Assembly: GCA_018806985.1 (NCBI GenBank)
Contig: JADANN010000055.1
Location: forward strand, 62,001 to 126,000
Direction of reading: 5' to 3'
Origin: Angiostrongylus vasorum
Lineage: Eukaryota; Nematoda; Chromadorea; Rhabditida; Metastrongylidae
DNA: 64,000 nt
The translations under genes and the position numbers were made by a program. Below are positions 32,010 to 45,498 of the stretch, one piece after another. Positions within the stretch are counted from its first letter, which is position 1, and each line of letters opens with the position of its first letter. The notes beneath the pieces were generated by a model, which was not told the origin of the DNA, searched no databases, and saw nothing but the letters and a program-made list of their open reading frames with translations.

Positions 32010-32270
32010 TAGGACGCGTATGGCTCAGTGGTTAGAGGTGCTCTGCAATACGTACGTGGTCTCTTGTTCCACCCCTTGTCCCAGAACCACCAAATCTATC
32101 CTTCTGCGGTTCGCAAAGTGATACCAGACTTATGCGGGAGGATACTCATTGTATGGACCAAATATGCTCATAATTCACTCATATCCAACGATGTTTGTTG
32201 AAATCGACTGCATGGCGCATCCGTCAATAACTGATCAACGCGGGAAATCTTTACCTTTTTAAGTGGAGAG
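32010..32270 (+). mobile_element. SINE1-related copy, plus orientation
   Basis: The head GACGCGTATGGCTCAGTGG has a good A box, and the body and tail match SINE1 (CGACTGCATGGCGCATCC, CTGATCAACGC, TTTACCTTTTT). The more diverged body suggests an older subfamily. Confidence 0.65.
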
Positions 32271-32274
32271 TAAC

Positions 32275-33085
32275 GGAAAAGAGAGATGGTGAATTTTATG
32301 GAATGTTTGCGTTTCTGAGATGTTCATCAACATGATAGAATGTAATCTAAATTTTAATGAACTTAAAAAAACGTGTAATGTATAGTCACATTGAGCAGTT
32401 GCTGGAATCGTGCAAAGGCTGGTAAAAGTTCTCACATGCTATCATAGTAAAAAAAAAATACCATTTACATACTTGTTTAGAATCAACAGCTAAAAAAGGG
32501 TCAACGGAGTGAGCTGATTATTAGTGAGTGATAAGACTGTTTTATTGGGTGACCCGATGATAAGTAGAAAAACGCGATGGTTGTAAAAATCTCAGCAGTG
32601 AAAATAGTGAAAGTAATAAGGGGGTGTCGTACAAGTGTCCAGATAGAAGATTCTTACATGTTAAAGAAGATGGATATATAAATGGAAGAAAGAGATCTCT
32701 TCAAAACCTTCCCCACACCAAATATTTCATGTTGGCAAAGAATGGGACAACACCTTGTGAAAAAAACACTGAAACTGGATTTAGTATCGTTATCAACTGA
32801 TTTAACGACTAGGCAGAACAGTTACTTGGAACGACACAATGATGGTTGATGCCATATGTGTTACAAAACAGAACGATCAAAGAATACGCTAGACGACTAC
32901 GCCACAGTAAGACTGAAATGTTTAAAAAGGGGGTTATCTGAACACATCACGAAGACTTCGATAGCAACCACTCCTTATTCGTCTAAGGATAGTCGCTAAA
33001 GCACCTCCTAAAAGCAAAGTGATGGTCTCCATTTATGTAGCATTGTACATATATTATTCCACCCATCCACGGATCTCCTGCATAG
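32275..33085. other. Unassigned sequence
   Basis: No intact ORF. 32760-32930 can be translated in pieces without a recognisable family. Confidence 0.4.
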
Positions 33086-33089
33086 AAAG

Positions 33090-36000
33090 ATCTCATGCCG
33101 GTTTATTGCGTGGCAAAGTGGCGCACAATAATGCGGCGTATAGAGGGTTATTTGCGGACCAAAAGCGACCTTTGCTTCCCTGAGACACAGGTGGATCCAG
33201 GAGATGGACTCGATGTTCCTGCCGAACTGATATTACCATAGTTTCTGTATTTACAAGGTGTATTCATGCATGCGTGTGTGGGTGCGCTGTCGTTTACGCG
33301 AACTGTGTTTTGCTAGCCAATTCGGCCAAAAAGCCTGTTATCAAGTGACAGCGAAGTAAGGGACGGTTAGGAGTCGCTTCCAATAAATAAGCTCCACGTC
33401 CACCCTGGGAGAGACTGGCAACATGAATATACCCAGCCCCACGTTCAGAGCTCAGGAAGCTATACGTGGCTATGAAAAAGCTAAACACAGTAAAAAAAAA
33501 CGGGCCACATTATCCTGACCTCGAAGGGAGCCCCCCGATTCGGCAGCGTTGGAAAGGACGAGTATGGAGAGGCTGCTAAGATCTCAGGGCCATTCTAAAC
33601 TTCTTAATTAGCAAAGGATTAAGTCAACACTTGCATCTAAGTCCTCGATAGAAGAATTGATCTTGCAAGCAGGAACGATAGGGCACAACGTCATTGGACC
33701 AGCCAACACGAAGCAACGCCACCCATTGAACGCTGTGGTATGCGACCGGAGAACTGTTCTTTGGAACATGCAACAGTAAAGGAGTCGGCAGCGTCGGCGT
33801 TCTCGTCAACACGAGTTTGTCCATGAACATCGATTCGTTCGAACAACTAGCAACCTGGATCGAGCGTTTACGATTGAAGAGATGTGGATCATTGCCGGCT
33901 TTGACAATGGGACTTATTCAATTCATTAGTCGGCTGGCAGGAAGAAGGCCGTTCTTGACAACATGGATGAGAAATACTACCCGCTCTTTCGACATCTTCA
34001 CGTTAGTGCAGTGCAAGCTGAGAATACGAAAGTTTCCAAGAGTCGACTGCTTCCGAAAAAAATTCGACCTGATATGCCAGCATGGAATCGTTCGAGCTAC
34101 AAAGAACCGCTATCTATTGTATGGATCTAAAAGACAGTGCAGGCAGACGATAGATCTTAAGGAGAGAAGAGCAACAGACGAGGATGAAGCAGTAAAGGCT
34201 GATGAATGCATTCGCACAGCTCACCGGAAGCTTAGCCAACTAGAAAACCATGATTATTGCGCTCCGACGCCCAAGGCGGAACAGATATGGTTTTTAAGGT
34301 AGCCAGTGGAGAAACCATTCACGATTAATACTCCGATCTCTTCACTAGCCATGTCTCCCCTGCCCTCGAAACGAATAAAAGAGGATGCATACATTTTTCC
34401 ATTAGTTCTCCCTTCAGAAATCCGACATAATATTTCGTCAGTGAAGGATCAAACACACCTACTCCAGGCAGGACAAGATCCGAACACCTGAAAAACCTTC
34501 CATGAGTCCTCACAAACACACTTGCTCGGTTGCTCACACCTTATCTGTTCGAACACAAGGTCTTTATACAGTGGAAGACGAGAAAGACCGTGCTATAGTT
34601 CAAGAAGGATGACCTTTACGATATCAGCAACTATCGCCAAATATGCTTGCTGTCTGTCGTCCAGAAGTTTTTCACTCGAGTCATCCTAAACAGGATTGAC
34701 AGAACACTTGACGAAGGACAGCCATGTCAGCAAACAGGATTTCGAAATGGATTTAGTAAGATGGGCCACATCAACACAATGAAAAGACTCATTGAAGCAT
34801 CGCGACAGTACAATAGACCGTTCTGTCTCACTTTCATCGGTTTAAAGAAGGATTTTTGACTCAATTGAGATAGAAGTAGTCAGGGAAGCCCTTGATATTC
34901 AAGGAGTCCCTACGCAGTTTACAAAGATTCTTGGTGAGCTGCTATGAAAATTTCACAGCCAAAATATTACCATTCTACAACGATGTTAATATCGAAGTCA
35001 AAAGAGGGAATAAGCACGGTGATACCATTCCACCAAAATTATTTACTTCCACTCTCGAGAACGCCTTGTGAGCAATGGAATGGAACCTCATAAAAGTGAA
35101 AGTGGATGGCTGACAATTACATCATCTCCCCTTTGCTGAAGACATCGCTCTTATAACACCAAGCATAAACTAGGCTGAACGAGTGGTTGCTGACTTTTCT
35201 AAAGCCTGTGGCAACATTGGTCTTCTCCCAAATCTCACAAAAGCGATGTTCTTGAGGAACTGAATGGTTTCCTTTACACTATTTACGCTCAACAAAATGA
35301 ATATTTCTGAATCCTCCACCTACGGCTGTCTAGTTCGGGAAATCAGCATGCTGAACGACTTAGCTCCAGAGTTGATAAGAATGATGTAAGTGAATTGGGG
35401 ACCTTTCAAGAGCTCCGAAAATGTACATGGATACTTGGATGGCCCGTCCTCTCTGATTGTGCGGGCACCAGTATAATCTCCCTTTTTTCGGAGTTTAGCC
35501 AATGTGGTTCTCTGGAGTCGCGAAGTCAACCAGGCCAAAGTCTGCCCCAGGTCGTCACCACCACAGGCGGTCGGCACCTTTATGGATCAGAGGGTGATTT
35601 GCCACCATGCGACTAGTTTGGTACCAGGATGGCGACGGATCCTACTATTGGATTGAAGATTTAGTGGGAACAAAAGGTCTTACTCTACGCCCCCCACTCC
35701 ACCATTCTCCCTGTGTTGACGCATGCCTCAGAAACCTGGTCGTTGCTGAAGCAGAATAGAAGACTATTCAGAGTTTTTGAGCGTGAAGTCGAAAGGACGA
35801 TGTTAGGAGTATTCCATCTCACGCAGCTCAAGGAAGGGATCCGAAGCTCCGACCTGCGTCAACGATCAAAAATCAAAAATCAAAGATGCAGTTCTGTACC
35901 CCAAGCCGTCGAGGACAAGGTGGGCACTACACGTAATGCGTATGAACGACAACCGATGGACAAGAGCTGTAAGTGATTGGATTCTTCGGGATACCAAGCA

Positions 36001-36190
36001 CACAGCGATAAGATCAACAAACCGACGGCCAGAGTTCTTCACGAAAAGCCGAGACGAAAGGTATGATGCTCCCAGTTTCTAGAGCGAACAGAACCCCCTG
36101 GGCTACTTTTGCACACGACAGAGAGAAATGGAAGATTTACTGGCGCTTGCTCTAATCACTCGACGATCAGAGGGCAGATAGGTGACAGGT
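33090..36190 (+). mobile_element. RTE retrotransposon, decayed, with internal deletion and insertion (copy D)
   Basis: 5' UTR 33090-33600, endonuclease start (33640-33900: [20 protein letters not shown]), then a jump at 33907 deleting the rest of the endonuclease. RT follows 34300-35340 (FCLTFIGLKKDF, FAEDIALIT: the catalytic FADD is now FAED). An R1 repeat interrupts at about 35425-35695, and the C-terminus resumes (LTHASETWSLLKQNRRLFRV, 35713) to about 36180. Confidence 0.75.
35425..35695 (-). repeat. R1 repeat inserted in RTE copy D
   Basis: On the minus strand it matches 63.88-64.0 kb (ACTAGTCGCATGG, GATCCATAAAG, GGTGGTGACGACCTGG, CAGACTTTGGCC). RTE sequence flanks both sides, with about 40 bp of RTE missing at the junction. 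Confidence 0.6.
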
Positions 36191-36229
36191 TATTCATGGC
36201 CGTGTAACTACTAAGATCTCACATCCCTT

Positions 36230-36350
36230 GTCACTATGTGTGCAAATGTGCATTCAATCACTTTTAAGATGCTAGGAGTAAAATCGAATGCATGGTGTAT
36301 CCCGCGATGATTCGTCAACGTCGAATGCTTTCCGCTCTTCTCACTACCCT
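36230..36350 (+). mobile_element. SINE1 3' fragment, plus orientation
   Basis: GTGCATTCAATCAC, TCGAATGCATGG and GATTCGTCAACG are the SINE1 3' half in inverse orientation to copies a-h. The head is missing. Confidence 0.55.
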
Positions 36351-36354
36351 ATGG

Positions 36355-36980
36355 ATACGTTATCCGGTAGAAAGGTTTTCACATAGATTTCACTAGAGGA
36401 GCGTTTGTATTACCTGTCTTTAATGGGTCGATGATTAAAACAACCTATTACTGTTAGGCTTTGATTCACCGCTGTCCACGTTCCAATATTTAAAAGTGAC
36501 ATGATAAATGTCATATTCAGCTCGCTCGAATGATAATGATAGTGTGAAGTTGTTCGTTCAGGGTCCTCATAAATTAGGTTGACCATAGGCTCGATATTAG
36601 CCGATCCCCTAAAGTGGTTTTTTAAAGTTTTCTCATCGTTTCTACAGGTTCACTTTGGCTTCGACATCTTGGTGTAAGCCGCAGTGTCGCTGCTTTTTTT
36701 TAACCTTTGGTTCAAATCACATCTACGAACTTCCTCTCACCCCCAGTGGCATTCATACCATTGAGTTTTGTATTGCATTTTTACCGGAGCACCTGGAGAC
36801 GAACTTGAGTCCAGCAAATGTAGTCTTTGCTACTGCTTTTTTCCAACTGAAACATTCCTTCTGTATGCACATTGCATTTGGAAAGGAATGTTTGCGCTTT
36901 TGTGACCTGCTATGCATAGTTCTGTTATTACTGATTTAGATGACGATTAAGAATGACACACGCTGAGATAAATATGAGAT
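36355..36980. other. Unassigned sequence
   Basis: One plus-strand frame of 94 codons (36655-36939), Cys/Phe-rich with no motif. Not supported as a gene. Confidence 0.4.
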
Positions 36981-36984
36981 ATGA

Positions 36985-37200
36985 TCATGTTGTCCAAATT
37001 CCGATTTACGCTCCCCAGATCAATCCGGCTGTCGTGTGATTGCTAATGGCAGCGTTAGGAAGAAAAACTAGTGGAGAGAAACGAAGAGCAAAGGCCTTTG
37101 TGGTGTCTGAAATACGCGAACCCCGGAAAAGGTAATCGTGGTTCGATTTCGCCTAGAGTTCGAGTTTTGCGAATGTCTCAACATCGTTGTGATTGAAAAT
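36985..37200 (+). mobile_element. SINE3, copy 2
   Basis: GGTTCGATTTCGCC (B box) and TTTTGCGAATGTCTCAACAT match the SINE3 3' half. The A-box segment is decayed. Confidence 0.6.
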
Positions 37201-37554
37201 ATATGGTTTTTAAAATTTCTGGTCCAAGCTCGCCAGTCATAAACGTCAACCGCTCAATGCGGGACGTCATCGTGTTCTGTTGGATGGAATCTCGCTTACT
37301 CAATTGCCTCGTTGTTTGAAATAAGAGCCTTCAAGACAACAAAGAAGAGAAGATTACGGTCTTTGGTTCCATTATGTTATTTGGAAGGATTCTAAGATCT
37401 TTTATTTCAATTAATGAAGCTCACTACGAAGTGAGACATGTTGCTTTCAAACCGAAGGAGCCGTTTGCCTTCGCACCTTACTGTTCCAAATCTGCACAGT
37501 TCTGATTCTAATTGCTAAAACCAAAAAGCCTGCATAGATTTGTATTTGTCTAGT

Positions 37555-39270
37555 TTTAGCCGGACATCAGGAAGGTACTGTTGTCGACAGCATCGACGAG
37601 TATTACAATCGGGTTATTTAACTCCCTTACGACTGTGTGGAAACAGCAAGAAATGCAAAAGAGGCATACTTCTACGAAGCCTTGATCTCACATGTCCACT
37701 CGCGGAAGTGGCAGGCGACTATCAACTTTCTTGTATACGTCCAAAATTCGAAAAGACTAAGAAGAGAGATCTGAAATATAGAAGAGCCGTAATACTGGCT
37801 GATTCCTGCAGTATCCTAGAAATGCATGTACATCTTATGCGAAGCCGTAGCCAATTACATGACGAAGATGATTCTCATTCTGCAGCCAGACGAAGACGGA
37901 AATCTGCTTCTGAAACGCCAATGGAGAAATATCGTCCAGAAATCCTGTTTCAAGCTCTCCTTCAGCCACATCAACACCTGTCCTCAAATTAAATAAGAAA
38001 GAATAAAGAGGTTATCCCATTTAATGTTCTTCTTGAGATTTGAAGTACTATCCTATCGATGAAGAACCGCAGTACATAGCCTGGACAGCACTAGAGCCGA
38101 ACACCTGAACTTGAACCCACAATGAGTTCTCGTAAAATCTCTACCTCAGCTTTTCACGCCTATCAGGATCAGAGGTTCCGATTCAGTATAAATCCGGCGT
38201 AAACGTATTGTTTCATAAAATGATAATCCAATCTTTCGCATACAATAATTTTATTCGAGTCCTCCTCAATAGTGTTGACAGGATATTGTACTAAGAACAA
38301 ATACGTACGATTTCGAAGAGAGCTCAGCAGCATAGATTATACCCACAAGTTAGTGAAGCTCATTTAAATCCTCAGGAATCAACAGAAACAATAAGTGCGT
38401 GCAACATGGCTAAAATGGAAAAGCAACGCCGGAGAAGTGTGGAGAGTTTTTACTACGAAGCGAATATTTACTAGGATACAAGAAGATACCACTTTATCTC
38501 AGTATTAATGACTTAAAAAGAACTCAACTAAGACAAAAGCGGTTATTTAACCTTCACATATCCAGTTCGCGGCTGTGAAGTACACGAAGATTTTTCACGA
38601 CTTCCACAACAACTTCACCAACAGTAATTTACCATTCTATAACAATATCGTCACAGTCACAAAAAAAAGAGATGTTTGACAAGGCGATAACATCACGTCA
38701 GAATAATGTGTATCTACGCTGGAAGGCATCAAATGGAAAAACCGGAGCGGGACAGCACAGAGAAAGTGAGAATGGAAGTAAAAGGTAACATGGTGAAAGG
38801 GGAGTAAAACTGGGCGGGCAACAAATACATACCGTGCTGTCTTTGCTGCCGAGTTTGTATTAGGCAGGTGGAATGAACGCTAACCGATGTCGCGAAAAAA
38901 CCTAATCTTCTTTGAGGAAAGCGATTTTAAAAACTTGGTCATCAGTGGCCTGCCATTCAGCAATCCACGTTTCAAGAAAAAATCATCGAGCGCTCTAGCT
39001 ATGTGTATCTGGGCTGAAAATTTAACTTATCGAACAAATTGCAACTGTGAGAGGAAATGTTAAGATCTAACTGTCTTCAAAGACCGAGGATTAAACACGA
39101 TGTCAATTGCGCCAAATATCTAGATAAATAATCTTGATCGATATCGCGATGTGTACTAGTAACAATTAGTAAACGACGGAGTTCTATGGATTGTGATGCA
39201 CACACCATGAAAACCACGGAACAGAGGTGACAGTCATATTTAATTACGAAAGTTCTTGGAGGAAAACATG
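37555..39270 (+). mobile_element. RTE retrotransposon, strongly decayed (copy H)
   Basis: Fragments align in order with the RTE linker and RT: VVDSIDEYYNR-like (37575), a basic segment (37830-37930), the ITISRQNNV-like RT region and YLG-type C-terminal piece near 39000. No frame longer than 150 codons is intact. Confidence 0.5.
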
Positions 39271-39274
39271 GTAC

Positions 39275-41145
39275 TCATCAAGCTATTGAGAAAGCATAAC
39301 TAGTTGGGCTATTTCTCATGCGAGAGGTATAGATAGGGAATACGCATAAGTGAGAGTTGTTCGAAGATCTACAGAAATGCAACTGGTGTTCGAGATATGT
39401 TGACGCGGCAAGAATGGTGAGGCTGAATAGATGGTTGCGGAGTAGATAATCCTTAGGTCCGTCGCTGCTTGTTTGGTGCTGCTGTATGTTGTTTAGGCCA
39501 TTCTTTTGCTTAGATTCATAGTTGATCCACTTATTTTTGCACTGAGCTTCAGATCCAGACAAGCACAGGTTTACCATTAAGAAAGAATTGTACTGCAACC
39601 TAAATAAATCAACGAGCAAGTGAGTATCAAATAAAAATCGTTCTTCTAAGGTAACACAGATCTTAGTCACTAAGGGATTCCTAGTTCTTGTGGATACTGT
39701 GTTGCTTTCCTAACTCTACAGGAGAAGATTTAGAATGACCACCCACAAATTAGAGGTAATTCCGGATATCCTATATACTGCTAACTTTATCTATTCTACG
39801 ACAGAATTGCAGACCAGTTGTTAGAAGTGCTCAAGTTACGGGAAAATTCCTGAAAAACGGAGCAGTGTGGTAATTCCTACCTTTCTATTTTCTTGAAAAA
39901 AAAGTGCTGAACTGATTTCACTGCAGTTTTGAACCCTTTCTCGAGCTCGGCCAATTTTCCGTGGCAGATTTCTCAGACCGAGTGTCATTGGTGCGCGATC
40001 AAAATGCACATTGGAAACAGGAAATACGATCCATGGGGCCTGTCAAAAGGCACAGCGTGTGGGTTTCTTGAGGTAATCGCTCCATTTTTCGCTTCCTTCA
40101 AATATTTTTCATGTCTAACTTACATGTATCCTCACGTTTCCTATGCGTGGTGTCATCTTCTTAGAAACCTCTTGTGTGTGATGAAAATGGAAAAATCGAA
40201 CATGAGCTAGCCATGGTGTTATTGGCTTTCCTTATGTTTTTTAAGAAATTCGAAATGGTTTTCTTTATCTTTATCATGTTTTTTTATATCCACCGATTCC
40301 AACATTCGAAAACGGCTTTTGACAAGCATTGATTATACCTATCCATGGCTTGTCCGCAGTATAAAATCTTTGTTCGACAATCTATTAACTGAACCTAATA
40401 GTCCGGAAAACGCTATGCGCATTGAAATCAATCTGTACGGTCCGAATTGTCCTTGACAGAGAATATCATTAGTTTTCATTAAACGATCTCCTCTTCACTA
40501 TTAAAGGAGTCCTTAGATTGGCGTTTGTAGTTGTTCCTGCTCTTGGTTTCCTGCAGTGCGTGCAGTTAAACATAGTGTAACATTCGCTCCAAAATAAGAA
40601 CAGTGTCTGGTCGCTGGAAAGGTTCAACTTGATGTTGCTATTGTAAACAGGTAAGGAGGCGACACTGCGTCTCTTGGTTCACCATTTTGCCTCGGTAACA
40701 ATCACACGACTCGAAATTTTATTGTCTCTCGTTCTCTCACCAGCTGATATCATGGACAAAAGAATAGTGCGCTTTAGTTTAGATAGAACGATTTTTTTAA
40801 TCACTGACTTGCTTACTGGGTTCTCAATATAATCGGGTCGGGTCACGGCCTTGCTAAGCAATCCCTTCGTGTAATCGTCCGCTTTTCTGGACTGCAGAAT
40901 GAATCAACGAATTTACAACTGGGATTCTCTCAATATGGCTACAATTTATGGCTTTGTCATTATTTGGGTTCTATGTGGAAGCTCGACTTTCTTAAAATCT
41001 TGAGCGATGTTGCTGGAAGAATATGACTCCTTCTGTTTAGGATAATACCAATTTCTATTACATGTCTTTATATTCCAATGTCTATATGAATTGTATTAGT
41101 TTACAATTTTTCAAACCACTGAAGGTACTAGTTTGAGTCCTGCTT
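39275..41145. other. Unassigned sequence
   Basis: Open frames at 39670-39278 (minus, 130 codons) and 39929-40210 (plus, 93 codons) lack recognisable motifs or clean splice context. Confidence 0.4.
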
Positions 41146-41149
41146 GTAG

Positions 41150-41345
41150 GTTCGTCCAGTTGGGCGCACAAGGTAGGCAACTAGCGGTGGGTGACCTCCA
41201 ACAAAAAAGATCCATATCTTCTTCAGAAGGGTCCAAAAGCTAGTTATCAGAATACCTGGCCTACCACTAAACAGCCTGGAAAGCTATAGAAGTTTCCTTG
41301 TTGTTAAAAAGCAGAGGTTAACCAAGGTCTTCATATAGCTGAAAG
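41150..41345 (+). mobile_element. Possible RTE 5' UTR remnant
   Basis: GTGACCTCCAACAAAAAAG and CAGCCTGGAAAGCTATAG resemble, in order and spacing, the RTE 5' UTR at 10.03-10.15 kb. Very diverged. Confidence 0.3.
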
Positions 41346-41349
41346 CAGA

Positions 41350-43475
41350 TTTATGACTGTCCAATATAAAATGTAAGACTTTAACGGAGATTTTACAATG
41401 CCGTCGCTTTTTTCTGATACCTGGCTCTATCAACCATATTAGGTAACATTATAAGTAATACACCTTTGCGGACATCTTTTAAGTCTAGATATTCCTCCTG
41501 CACAAACGTTTGAATCTATGGAACCCGCATAGTCGCCAAACGTTTTTTTGACTGCTTGTTGACCAGCGAATATTTAATGACAGCGTCGTTCGTTTGAAGA
41601 ACTGGGGATGTACTTGCGATTCGTCTTGTCAATAGGACTGATGGTGCAAAGAATTATTCAAAATTCGTTCAGCGTGTGAAAGATGTTCGTAGATTTATAT
41701 CAAGAACTAACCTTCACATCTGACCAGAACAGTCTATTTATCGAGCAACTTCTGGTCACTACTTTCCTGAATCCAACAATTGGGATAATCGTCGGCGATC
41801 ATCGTGCCATATCCATTTTCCATCACAGGTGATAATTCCATCGAAAAATGGTACTACGATATTGAGAATAACGGAATTCGATGTCATCTTAGTTTTTTGC
41901 CTTTCCCTGAGATCGTACAGAATCCACTTGTTCAATAGTGACTTTTTGGAACAAATTAAGATGGAGGAAATTCAACCCATTTGTACTGGCAATTTTTTGC
42001 CCCTTATCGAACAGTTTACTAATGCTTCAACCAGTGCCTTAAAATGAAGAAGCCCGAAGGCGTTCCTATAGCAAGACCGAACCGAAGATTTCATGCCAAA
42101 TAACCTAATCTTCTCCACGTTGTGCTTACTACGTCAACTCCTTCTTGTCGCGAAGGGTCACAAATTTTACTTCAAAATTAATACAGTTTTGTCCTGATTT
42201 CAAAAGAAATAAACAACATTTCAAGCATTTTCCTTCATCCGATTATACTAGTTCTAATCGATGTCTTGTTTTGTTGAAAAATTAACACGAGTCTGTTGTA
42301 AACCTGTATTCGGCTAACATTTCGGCGCCTTCACCTTCATGATTCGATCAGCAATGATTCGATTGACATCAAGAAAAGTGAATCTCAAACAAATAAAGAG
42401 CGATTTCTGACTTAGACTTATGAATGAGTGGATTTAAGGACATCTGGACGTTGGAATTTTAGCAACTAGCGCAGAAATTTGCCGATATGAGATGACAACA
42501 CATCACAATGACGCTGTAACACGAGACAATCGTACATTGATTGAAAAGTTTTCACTTACCGTACTTTTCCAACTTTAGGCCACATGATATTTTTCACTTT
42601 CTGCTATTCCAAAGATCTCATGTACTCATTTACTTACTTTGCTTATACACCCAGAGTTCAAAGTGAATAGCTTTCTACACGCAAGTTGAATGCAGTTCGG
42701 CTGACGTCGATTGGTTTCAAGTCATTTCCTTTCCGGTTGTTTATTTCGTCGCCAACAGCTCCTTTACCATACTTTTTTTGTTCTCATTTGATATGCTGGC
42801 TTCTATATACCATGTTTTACCCCATTGAATTTATTATTTACACAAAATAATGTGCAAAAAAACTGAGAGATTATTGTCGGGTCGGTAGTCGGTACTAAGT
42901 ATCCCTGCTATACTTGTACGTTAAAATTCGGTACCTAAAGACAACAGGCCATAATAATGTAGTAAACCACTGAAGTTATCTTTATAACTGTTACTGTACC
43001 ACATATGTATGCTTAGGCTCAGTAAAGTAGTTGTTTGTAGAAGGATTAAGAGTTCACTAAAATGTTTATAAATAGAGTGCAGTTTCCAACACTTACTCTC
43101 AAAACACTCCGCTAAAATTACAGGCCTAAACATCGTATTTAAATAAATTTATTTCACAATTTGCGACCCCTCGATCTACACTTTTTGAATACTATTTGTC
43201 ATCCTTTTGACCTGCAACCTATTCTACTGTTTCGCGAATATTATTGAAGCAACTAAAATGTAATTAGTTCTTGCATTGGCTTCATCTACTGCTGACTACT
43301 TGCTACGTAAGTAACAGATCTGGAATCGTGTCGTGATGTCTTGCGGATTTATTGTAATGTCCAACACAGCTTCTCAACCTTTGACGTCTCAACAAGTATA
43401 TGAGACTTCCAAGGTTGCAGCCTTCGATAACTTGCGCACAGGTTTCTTCACGACGAAATCATTTGTTTTCCTTAT
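41350..43475. other. Unassigned sequence with one PLE tail remnant
   Basis: 42300-42370 on the minus strand keeps GAAATGTTAGCCGAATACAG and a GGCGCC stem like the PLE hammerhead tail, with the CTGA core deleted. Nothing else recognised. Confidence 0.4.
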
Positions 43476-43479
43476 TCCA

Positions 43480-43760
43480 CATGACCAGTCATCACATTCA
43501 ACTTACGGATCCCAGCACTTGCACTCGAATCATTTCCCTCGCTATCATCCTCTACAAATATCTGCAAACTTTTCGCGTGTTGTCTTGACTACTGCATAAG
43601 AATTTGGTATTCCTTATGAATGTCGAAAAATGCTGGTCGAAACGATTCTCCTTGCAATCTTGGAAATAACCGAGCTAACGCCTTGCCAGGTACACTGGAG
43701 GAGAGCGTTGGGGGAGGGAGGAGGAGTGGGGGTCGAACTAACGCTTTGCAGTTATCACAC
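43480..43760 (-). mobile_element. SINE2, copy
   Basis: On the minus strand a strong B box AGTTCGACCCCC and the body block with TTGCAAGGAGAATCG match the SINE2 copies at 52.2 and 59.4 kb. The A-box part is decayed. Confidence 0.6.
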
Positions 43761-43919
43761 ACCATGAAATTATGATTTTCTAAACCCCATTTCTTTTTCG
43801 GTTTTTTTCGTCGAGGTAGTTACCTCTGGAATTGAGGCGACTGAATAATGAACCTTTGGCGAGCAGTACACAAAGCACAAGTTCCCAACTTAAATAATTC
43901 TCATCTTTATTGATTCTCG

Positions 43920-45035
43920 ACTAACTCGAGCAGACAACATAATGCCTTCATCTTTCCTCGCCACATGCAAGAGTAGCCCAGTGGGGTCTTGGTCGCTCTA
44001 CGGAATCGTTGGGCGCTATATTTTTCTAGGTTGTTGGTGATTAACTCCTGCAATGGGGTCAGTGGGATTTCCTGCAGTGTGTCCTCAGGATCTTCTGGGA
44101 CTCAGTCGCTAACGGCTCTTGTCCATCGGTTGTCATCCAGGCGCATCAAGTCTGTGGTCCCCTTGATGTACGAGATTTTGGAGTACACAATGGAATCTTT
44201 GATTGCTGATCGTTCATAAAGATCGGTACTTCACATTCCTTCTCTTAATTTCGTAATCAGGACTATTCCCAGTACCGCCCTTTTCGAATGCGCTGCTTAT
44301 GTAGCAACTAAACACGTGGATTAAGGCAGAAAAAATGGTACAGTCAGAAAGGTGATCACATAGTCGAACGCTCTTTGCCATATTCACTACTCTTAAAAGA
44401 CCTTAAGCAGATTTTGAGTTTAGATACGTGAGATAGAGCGATCTCTCGTATGCTCGCGATACTTCAATGAATCTCGTTGTCGTGGGTGTGGCAACTCCTT
44501 TAAGAAACCCTGCCCACTCATACGGTTGTCCTTCGTCAAATATTCTTCAACTTGTTAAGTACGACTCTGCTGAAAAGTTTGTAGTCAACAGAAATCAGAC
44601 AAACCGAGAGTGACCTACAAATGGATGGTCTTTGCCGTCATGATTGATTAAGACAGCCGCTTATCCTGTTCATTCCAGGCAATCCGTTGGTCTCAATGTG
44701 ACTTTCATCAAACGTTCTCTTGTCTCCACTCTCAGCAATGGAAATTGATAATGACAATTTTAAACAAAACATAGCCTTCTTTGCAGAACTCCTTCAAGCC
44801 TATAGCGAATGCCTCGACCTCGTTTTCATTATAGCATAATGTGGGTGCGTCGACGACGATGATTGTCAAAGCAGGTCTAGGTCGACGTTTCCTTAGTCGT
44901 AATCATCCGATTCGTGTTGTTAGTTGTTTAACGGAATCGATGTTCATCGCCGAACTCGCGCTGATGAATCGCGCAGGAAAAAAAAGCAACGACTCCTCTG
45001 ATGTCGAATGTTTCGATGGAATGTTCCCTCTCCTT
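43920..45035 (-). mobile_element. RTE retrotransposon, internally deleted (copy G)
   Basis: The C-terminal region (43940-44520) is joined to endonuclease sequence (44600-45030), with most of the RT lost between them. Recognised from shared stretches such as CTAACGGCTCTTGTCCATCG and the RTE endonuclease block near 44700. Confidence 0.6.
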
Positions 45036-45498
45036 CCAGGACTTCAGTTATCAGAAGAAAACATCGTGCGCCATGTGTTAAGCACATAAAAGTAAACCTT
45101 ACCAGCCACTGACTATTATTTCATTCCCAGTAGCATGATTAATCAAGGTTATCGTATGAGATAAGAGGATATGAAGAGGTACAGATGTTCACTCTATAAA
45201 TGTTTTAAAGCGAACTACATACACTGCCAGCATCGTGGATCGATGTGGTGTACGAGTCTTTTTTCATTTTGCACAAGAGGTGGAAAAGCTCCAAAAGCAT
45301 ATGAGAATACAACGAAATAAGACGATGCGAATGATATCAGATCAGAAACATGGAAATTATTACCAAAGCAAGTGTAAAAATGGAATCATAGGACGAAAAA
45401 GCAATATGAAAAAGGAGCACCACATCTGTTTGAGGAGGACCGACCGGCGCGAATTTACTTCACTTCACAATGCCTGCGAAGAACTATGCGCCGATTAA
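45036..45498. other. Unassigned sequence
   Basis: A plus-strand Lys/Arg-rich frame of 87 codons (45235-45498) without a recognised family. Confidence 0.35.

Noticed and set aside
31985..32060. Possible genuine tRNA gene
   Set aside because: An A box is present, but the cloverleaf cannot be closed and the sequence continues into a SINE1 body and tail, so it is a SINE head.
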